DNA of 38,106 nucleotides from Stenotrophomonas sp. PS02289 (GTDB taxonomy: Bacteria; Pseudomonadota; Gammaproteobacteria; Xanthomonadales; Xanthomonadaceae), in contig NZ_JASCOZ010000026.1 in assembly GCF_029960115.1 (NCBI RefSeq), forward strand, positions 1 to 38,106, in the 5' to 3' direction. Shown here piece by piece: positions 32,747 through 38,106 of the stretch (its first letter is position 1; every line of letters begins with the position of its first letter). Both the position numbers and the translations under genes were made by a program. The notes beneath the pieces are model-generated. The model searched no databases. It saw nothing but the letters and a program-made list of their open reading frames with translations, and was not told the origin of the DNA.

Positions 32747-34438
32747 CTATGTAAACCATACTTGGGGCGGTACGGGGGTGCGGAAGTGTCTGCATGCCAT
32801 GAGAACTAGCGCGGGCGCGCCAGCACTGACCGCAGAGAATGAGTCGACAGTCGCAATGTTCCCAGACTGCCGCTTCAAGCGTTCAAGCTCATTAAGCTCA
32901 CTCATCTGAGTGGGAAGATGTATGGAAATCTCCATAGCCCCACTGTCGTGCTGAGCAGGCTCGCGATAAAGCAGCGACTCAGTCTTTGAGTCGGCATACC
33001 AAAGCTGGAAGAAGACGCCCTTGAATCCAACATCCTGTTGGGCCTGAAGCCTCTGGTACAGATCCTTCAGCCCGAACTTGGCACACCAGTACATGATTGT
33101 TGGAATCAATGTGCTCAGATGCCTGAGTCTTTGAATCTGCTCTTCGCTTAGATCAAGGACCTCCATTGCCACCAGATCCTCCATGGAATCCGTGGCGATG
33201 GGAAAGCAGTGAGACACTGCGAAGGTAAATCTCAGTCTTCCTGCGAGATGCTCCAGCCAACGGGAGGCGGACTGATGCGCTTGGGTATTGTGTAGAAGAA
33301 TCAAAGCCAATGATATCTCGATCGCATTTCCGTCGTATCGGGGCGAGAAGGACGATGGATTGTTAAAGATGAGTTGCACCAGTAACGTAGACACAGATTG
33401 CGCTCGCGCCAGAGCATCCTCCCTCCCTTGAGCGCTCAGTCCAGGACGGGTGGACCTTTCCAAGTGGAGAATTCCGATCTCAGCGAGGATGCCGATCTGC
33501 TCATAGATCGTGTTCGTAACCAGAGCGTTCTCCCCCGAGAAGATTGACACTCCATCTCTGACCGCGAAATACGTCCGCATTTTTTCGATGTAAGCGTCGC
33601 AGATGCGAAGGTGAGATTGATACAGATCCTGAAACACTCTTTTCGCAGGCCCATATCCCGTCAATCCGCGCAGGCGGATCGCCTCCCATGCCCAAAGGCA
33701 GCAGCGTTCTCCTAGCCGGAACGCATTGAGCAGGTTGCCGCCTTCGGCCGCCCAGCGGAATGCAATCTCCAAGACGAGATTCGTAGTCTTCAGTTGCCGG
33801 ATGAACCTCTTTTGGCCTGCGGCTGTGCTTGCGCGAGATCCATGCTCGCCATCGAGCAGTAGCGATCTCAGTACCTTATGGGCATGGCGAAGGTCGTAAT
33901 CTCGGGAGCCGATCAGAGCCAAAGCGCGTCGCAGGTCGGCTCTGGCTGACGGTTCAATGGCGTATTCATCCAGCAAATGTTCTTCAATCCACCCTGCAAG
34001 GTCGTCTCCGGACCAATACACCAGGCTGTAGTGCGATGCCTTGCCGTTTCCATAGCCCGTGAAGTCCTGGACAACATCTTGCCTTAAATCCCCGGTTGAA
34101 CAAATCACCACCGTCACCGGCAGCGACCTATGTTGTGGTCTGACGGAGGTCGGCAAATAGACGTCTTCAATCTGCCCAAGGGTCTCGCGAACGCCGTTGA
34201 CGCCTCCATTCCAGTCCTTTCGTCCCAAGTCACCTACCTTCAGAACGAAGAGATACAGTCGCTTCATCCCCTGATCGTCCTTTCCGACCGCCGCGATATC
34301 GACGCCATTCTGCCGCACTCCAATCTGGGGGCGGCTGATCGGAATGATCTTCATCCTGGACAGCAGGTCAGGCAGCAAGCGGTCTAGATCACCGGACTCA
34401 CGGAGCTGGCTGAGGTACTCCTTAATGATCAGCTTCAT
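32747..34438 (-). CDS. Large hypothetical protein with restriction-nuclease-like N-terminus
   Basis: This 563-residue protein has an N-terminal region IGVRQNGVDIAAVGKDDQGMKRLYLFVLKVGDLGRKDW (about 39-76) that looks like the core of a PD-(D/E)XK endonuclease: Q-x-G-V-D-I followed by a strand ending in LK in place of the usual (E/Q)xK. A conserved-looking Rossmann-like stretch, PVTVVICSTGDLRQDVV, and WSGDDLAGWIEEHLLDEY follow. The rest is long and helical. It lies 11 bases after the 629-residue protein gene on the same strand and is probably cotranslated. I do not recognise the pair. A defence pair of nuclease plus large partner is a reasonable guess from context. Confidence 0.7.
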   Translation of the reverse strand: MKLIIKEYLSQLRESGDLDRLLPDLLSRMKIIPISRPQIGVRQNGVDIAAVGKDDQGMKRLYLFVLKVGDLGRKDWNGGVNGVRETLGQIEDVYLPTSVRPQHRSLPVTVVICSTGDLRQDVVQDFTGYGNGKASHYSLVYWSGDDLAGWIEEHLLDEYAIEPSARADLRRALALIGSRDYDLRHAHKVLRSLLLDGEHGSRASTAAGQKRFIRQLKTTNLVLEIAFRWAAEGGNLLNAFRLGERCCLWAWEAIRLRGLTGYGPAKRVFQDLYQSHLRICDAYIEKMRTYFAVRDGVSIFSGENALVTNTIYEQIGILAEIGILHLERSTRPGLSAQGREDALARAQSVSTLLVQLIFNNPSSFSPRYDGNAIEISLALILLHNTQAHQSASRWLEHLAGRLRFTFAVSHCFPIATDSMEDLVAMEVLDLSEEQIQRLRHLSTLIPTIMYWCAKFGLKDLYQRLQAQQDVGFKGVFFQLWYADSKTESLLYREPAQHDSGAMEISIHLPTQMSELNELERLKRQSGNIATVDSFSAVSAGAPALVLMACRHFRTPVPPQVWFT

Positions 34439-34449
34439 CGTATACGAGC

Positions 34450-36339
34450 TTAGGAAGTCATGATTAATCGACGCAGAAGATCATCTCCTACCTTGTCGAT
34501 GATTCCACTGCGAGGGATCGCAATTGAGTGACTGATGGACACCATGTCGTTGATAGGGCCAACCTGCCCATCTCGCACAAAGAAAGTCGAGCGGCCGGCC
34601 TTCACGGGCACGGTTGTCGCAATATGCCGCAGGATTGAGTTCTTACTGGCCTCCTCGGATTCTTGTTCGCTTCTTCGGGCGCGTTCCTTCGCAAACAGAT
34701 TTTGCTCCTCAGACCTCGGCAACAGCTCTTCAGTAGATTTTAGAGGGTCCAACGCGTCATAGTACGCGCTGAGACCGCGCATAATCTCTTCTGCAAGGTC
34801 GCCAAGGGGGGATTGGCGCTCATCGCGACGAATCGCGTCTAGGAACTTATCGGTTGCGTCGGGATAGTCATATCCAGCCTCGACCATCGCGTCCTTCACG
34901 ATCGCGAAGCTTTGCTCCTGAGCATCAGCCATTCTGGTCAGAGACCAGATCAACGACAGACGTTGCTCTTCACGCCACGCGTGGGCTTCTGTCCGCTTGA
35001 TCAGGTGCGCGAGCGCAGGGAGGCTCAGGTCATTCAAGGCGGCTGGAGGATACGTAAGGTCCATAACCTCCATAAGTCCGAGCTCATTGAGAACGCCACG
35101 ACCTATCGCCTGAACCCCCAGGTTAGGCTCGGTCAGCCAGCGGGCCAACGATGCGCCGAGCTGCTCCCTGTCATCGATCAATGAAGCAAACAGCTCGGGC
35201 AATTCTTTTGAGATGGATGCTTCTCTTGAACTATTTGCTTGAGTCCATTTATCCAACCAAGACAGGCAAGCTTGCTTATCGATGGAGTAGCGCTGGGCCA
35301 GGATGTGATCGGATCCGCTGAAGCTACCCGACTGTTGCCCTTGCTTGCCTGCAAGCAAGGCAATCTTCTGCAAGTACCAAGGCTCAGTGCTGAGTTGATG
35401 AGCGGAGAAAGCGAGGTGGTCGCCGACATACTGAGTAATGTAGGGCGCATCCAATCGGGCGATCTCATCAATCAGCCCGTGATAGCCGGAAGCAGAAGTG
35501 GCGAGATTAAGACCTGCCATCACGGCCGTCCTATGCTCCGCTTCCCCTCGGGAGGAGTGCAATTTCTGGCGGATGACCGAAGCCGCAGCGTCAACTTCGC
35601 TGCCGGGAGCCTTGTCCCAATGAAGGTGTCCAAGCGCCTCAATCGCAGCACGGGACACCAGTGGATCATTATCACCCACCAATGCGTGGACCCGATCGAG
35701 CCATTTCGAGCGCTCCGTGGCCGCACCTTGGATCAACGCGACCCTCAGTAGTGTCGCCAATCTCTGCGTAGGCCTGCCCAAGCACTCTTCGACTACCGAT
35801 TCGACGAGCTGCGGGTTCGCTTCCAGCCATTTCGCCAGCGACCCGAAGGAGAGTCCTTGATCAGCAAGAAGATCAGTCGCTTGAACTAGTTCGTCAACAG
35901 TAACATCCCCCAGCAGTGGTAGCGCGTCACCGATGACGCGCGAGACCCTGCGTGGATCACAATCGTTCGCGCATGCATTGATTGCAAGTGCTATGGCATT
36001 GATTTCACCAGCGTGATGCATTCGGGCAAATGCATGGCCCGGAAGGTTCTCGCTGCGAGCTTGTCCGGCGCCTATATAAGCGTGGTGTAGCTCGGCAAAC
36101 AGCTGATCGGGCGTTGCTGCGAAAGGCCGAATTGCAGTTGCTTGGAGGTGTCGGATCGCCTGTTCCCGAGCGCTCGTGGGATCAACGAGAGTTAGTGCAC
36201 TCTCACTGATTAGGACATGGCCCGCGAGATCATCCTGGACCAGACCGAGCGATTCAAAGTCTGTCGTCTGCGGCTTTGTCAGCAGCAGCCAGGCCAGATG
36301 ATCAAGTTTGAGCTCTCGATCACTCGAAAATTCTGTCAT
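34450..36339 (-). CDS. Large helical-repeat (HEAT-like) hypothetical protein
   Basis: This 629-residue, largely alpha-helical protein has repeated Ala/Leu-rich helices, for example PLVSRAAIEALGHLHWDKAPGSEVDAAASVIRQKL, EHRTAVMAGLNLATSASG and LSLIWSLTRMADAQEQSF, suggesting HEAT or similar solenoid repeats. A C-terminal piece (residues about 540-629) has an acidic/basic stretch RSEEQNLFAKERARRSEQESEEASKN and a beta-like end (TFFVRDGQVGPINDMVSISHSIAIPRSGIIDKV). The frame begins at a TTG at 36354; ATG 36339 with GGAG upstream is preferred. It is the first gene of the two-gene minus-strand unit. The function is unknown. A scaffold or sensor for the nuclease-like partner is inferred. Confidence 0.72.
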   Translation of the reverse strand: MTEFSSDRELKLDHLAWLLLTKPQTTDFESLGLVQDDLAGHVLISESALTLVDPTSAREQAIRHLQATAIRPFAATPDQLFAELHHAYIGAGQARSENLPGHAFARMHHAGEINAIALAINACANDCDPRRVSRVIGDALPLLGDVTVDELVQATDLLADQGLSFGSLAKWLEANPQLVESVVEECLGRPTQRLATLLRVALIQGAATERSKWLDRVHALVGDNDPLVSRAAIEALGHLHWDKAPGSEVDAAASVIRQKLHSSRGEAEHRTAVMAGLNLATSASGYHGLIDEIARLDAPYITQYVGDHLAFSAHQLSTEPWYLQKIALLAGKQGQQSGSFSGSDHILAQRYSIDKQACLSWLDKWTQANSSREASISKELPELFASLIDDREQLGASLARWLTEPNLGVQAIGRGVLNELGLMEVMDLTYPPAALNDLSLPALAHLIKRTEAHAWREEQRLSLIWSLTRMADAQEQSFAIVKDAMVEAGYDYPDATDKFLDAIRRDERQSPLGDLAEEIMRGLSAYYDALDPLKSTEELLPRSEEQNLFAKERARRSEQESEEASKNSILRHIATTVPVKAGRSTFFVRDGQVGPINDMVSISHSIAIPRSGIIDKVGDDLLRRLIMTS

Positions 36340-36553
36340 CGCTGCATACTCCAATGAGTAGAGCCAAGTGTGTTGGCCCCAGACGCCTTACGACCGCAAC
36401 CATCAGTCCGCACTCATTGAGTGCAGACCGAACCCAGGATGCCCTGGTGCCTATGACCAATCGTAAGATGAACTGGTCACGGACCGAGAGTCATTGTTGC
36501 CATGGCAGGTCCCGATTACCCTGGCAGTAGTCTACCCGCGACCTCCTGGGGCA

Positions 36554-37693
36554 TCACCGCTCGTACTTGGAAGGCGAACCCTGAGGTGCCGATTGAGGCA
36601 AGCTCTTCGGCTGGCAAGCTTGGTGGTGGAGACCTGGTACGTAGGGGATGCGCACCCACTCCTTTCCCGGGGGGGGCCGGGGGGAGCAGGTCACGTGCGC
36701 TGCGGGGCCGTTGATGGGGACATCGGACAACACCTGTTCGGAGGGGGCGCCAGATACTGGCTTTCGGGGCGCGAAAGCGAACATTGCTAATGCCAATCCT
36801 CCAACCAGAACCACGACACCCAAAACGCGCAACAAAAGGGTGTATCGATCCTCTCCGCGCTTGATGCGATTCCATTCCGGCTTTAGGACCAGATTGCCAA
36901 GCAGTGTGGAATTGTCGATGGAGCGCCTGATCATGTCGTAGCGCGCCTCGGCTCCGACTTCGTAGTACCTGCCCAGGAGCTGCCTGACCAACTCATCAAG
37001 TTGTGCCACAAGCAGTGCTGCAGCTTCCGATGGCTGCCCGTTCTGATCTGGATCGTAGCCGCTGGTGACCGCTAACCCCTTGGTCAGCTTGCTTGAACGC
37101 AGAAGCAGATCCCAAGTGTGTTCGGCTTTCTCTGCGGGAGTGACGCTCTGCTCGCATGGGAATGTGGCCCAAGCTGTCTCGCTGAAGTTCAGATGTAGCA
37201 GGACAGTTCGATGCGCTTTACGCAACGTATTCCAATGTGATGTGAGACTTGATTCCAGCTCCGCCACTTCCTCTGCAGTGAGCAACATGGGATCCAACTC
37301 GGGAGCCCCAAGAACTGGATGAACAAGTTGAGCTTCACCTTCTACGACTGCGGCCAAAAATGGGGCATTGGCGCTATTGTCAGCGGTTGGCCGCTCTTGA
37401 ACGGCATCCTCTTGCTCGTCTGCCGTGGCTGCTAAAGGTGACGCTGCGGGTGCCTGGATCTTGGACGAACTGGCATGCCGCTTTGCAAGCTCTGCATGTC
37501 TGATCCGGATCTTGATCCGGCCGGAGATGGCATACGCCTCACCCAGCATTTCCGACAACGCGGCGCGAAAGCTGTTGATCCAGTCCTTGCGGAAATCAGA
37601 GATTCTGGTCTCTTTATCCGCGATTAGCTTTGCAATGGCGAGTAGGGCAGCGATTAAGGCTGCGCTGAGGGCAACGAGCTCACGTCCTTCCAT
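36554..37693 (-). CDS. Two-transmembrane-segment protein, possible membrane effector
   Basis: This 379-residue protein has one helix at the N-terminus (VALSAALIAALLAIAKLIA, residues 6-24), immediately followed by ETRISDFRKDWINSFRAALSE. I have seen that arrangement in hypothetical proteins of defence and mobile loci. A second helix lies at about 289-310 (LLRVLGVVVLVGGLALAMFAFAP). Between them is a large soluble region with a disordered Ala/Pro/Ser stretch (about 70-115). The C-terminal tail is Pro-rich. ATG 37735 also begins the frame; ATG 37693 places the first helix at the true N-terminus and is preferred. Membrane-effector proteins accompany nucleotidyl cyclases in Pycsar, but this gene lies 3.9 kb from the cyclase on the other strand. 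Confidence 0.7.
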   Translation of the reverse strand: MEGRELVALSAALIAALLAIAKLIADKETRISDFRKDWINSFRAALSEMLGEAYAISGRIKIRIRHAELAKRHASSSKIQAPAASPLAATADEQEDAVQERPTADNSANAPFLAAVVEGEAQLVHPVLGAPELDPMLLTAEEVAELESSLTSHWNTLRKAHRTVLLHLNFSETAWATFPCEQSVTPAEKAEHTWDLLLRSSKLTKGLAVTSGYDPDQNGQPSEAAALLVAQLDELVRQLLGRYYEVGAEARYDMIRRSIDNSTLLGNLVLKPEWNRIKRGEDRYTLLLRVLGVVVLVGGLALAMFAFAPRKPVSGAPSEQVLSDVPINGPAAHVTCSPRPPPGKEWVRIPYVPGLHHQACQPKSLPQSAPQGSPSKYER

Positions 37694-37841
37694 GGAGATA
37701 CCTTGGCGTTCTGGTTTATGGCACTTTGGAGGCACCAGATGCAGCTACTATCGGCCGGAAATCCGGCAACTTTAAGGCTGGTAGGTTTAGCGTCATCACA
37801 ACCGTTCGGCCAGTTCAATACGTCCGCTATGGTGGGCGATC

Positions 37842-38036
37842 CTAACCGGGGTGGGCTTGGTGCACCGGTCGCTCAGCATGCGCCCGGCCGTGGGGCTTTG
37901 CACGAGTTCCCCAGTTCGCGCAGGCACTTACAAGAAGCTCTGCCTTGCTGAGCTTCTGCCCTTGCACCGCCGCATATTGAAGGGCCCGATACGCGTCAAC
38001 CGCAGTGGCTAACTGACCCGAAGTCCATTCGTTCAC
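37842..38036 (-). pseudogene. N-terminal fragment of an HNH-type nuclease gene
   Basis: Starting at GTG 38036, with GAGGAAG 6 bases upstream, the product reads MNEWTSGQLATAVDAYRALQYAAVQGQKLSKAEL. This is typical of HNH endonucleases that begin W-x(2)-E-L-x(2)-A-V-x-A-Y and have a K-A-E segment near residue 30. After that the sequence departs from the family (VSACANWGTRAKPHGRAHAERPVHQAHPG) and stops at 37842. The catalytic HNH domain is absent. It is probably a truncated pseudogene; a short functional peptide cannot be excluded. Confidence 0.5.
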
Positions 38037-38077
38037 GTTTGCTTCCTCGCTCTATGCAAACCCTGGGTTCGATCTCA

Positions 38078-38093
38078 GGGGGGGGGGGGGGGG
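38078..38093. repeat. G16 homopolymer (C16 on the minus strand)
   Basis: A run of 16 G lies 41 bases upstream of the GTG start of the HNH fragment. Such tracts can vary in length by slipped-strand pairing and alter promoter spacing. Homopolymers are also prone to sequencing or assembly error. Confidence 0.8.
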
Positions 38094-38106
38094 CAATTTC
38101 ATTGGC

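Overview
The core genes, the GC-rich sequence with strong third-position G/C, and the many GTAG-bounded intergenic palindromes (SMAG-type repeats, described from Stenotrophomonas maltophilia) indicate a Stenotrophomonas or close Lysobacteraceae/Xanthomonadaceae genome. This is inferred from gene content and repeats, not from a database search.

Bases 1 to about 14,830 are chromosomal backbone: glnE; a VUT/YhhQ-type transporter; a four-gene minus-strand operon with three paralogous secreted proteins around a DUF2145 protein; an ELM1-like protein; a RutE-type nitroreductase; a YceI lipoprotein; a small hypothetical; a siderophore-interacting flavin reductase with its divergent PadR/YqjI-type regulator and a palindromic operator; and aceE with a strong terminator. 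The intergenic spaces are full of repeats: single and tandem SMAG elements, a larger composite element seen in four places, two near-perfect long hairpins, and a hexanucleotide microsatellite.

Directly after the aceE terminator the sequence changes. From about 14,860 to the end it is a patchwork accessory island with lower GC, mixed strands, long non-coding gaps and decayed IS3-family fragments. In order it holds: an Orc/STAND-like ATPase; an IS3 orfA relic; an Mrr-like PD-(D/E)XK nuclease; a probable nucleotide operon (MazG-like pyrophosphohydrolase, P-loop kinase, P-loop kinase fused to a PurZ/PurA-like synthetase, DUF7002-like protein); a two-gene unit with an FAD/NAD(P)-binding protein; two IS3 relics; an Eco29kI-like restriction-modification system with an XRE regulator; a Cys/His-rich protein; a chimeric IS3/HNH relic; a GhoS-like (DUF2622) protein; a small zinc-ribbon membrane protein; a candidate PD-(D/E)XK protein; an ImmA/IrrE peptidase coupled to a Pycsar-like class III nucleotidyl cyclase; a two-gene unit of a nuclease-like protein and a helical-repeat protein; a two-TM membrane protein; and a broken HNH nuclease next to a G16 tract.

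Most of these families are found in antiphage defence islands. The strongest candidate for an undescribed system is the 18,561-21,422 operon. It joins two paralogous nucleotide-kinase-like domains to an adenylosuccinate-synthetase fold in which the usual catalytic Asp is Ser, as I recall for phage PurZ enzymes that make the 2-aminoadenine precursor. A MazG-like enzyme lies upstream and a protein resembling ADP-ribosyltransferases is translationally coupled downstream. The second candidate is the ImmA-cyclase pair, which has no obvious adjacent effector on the same strand.
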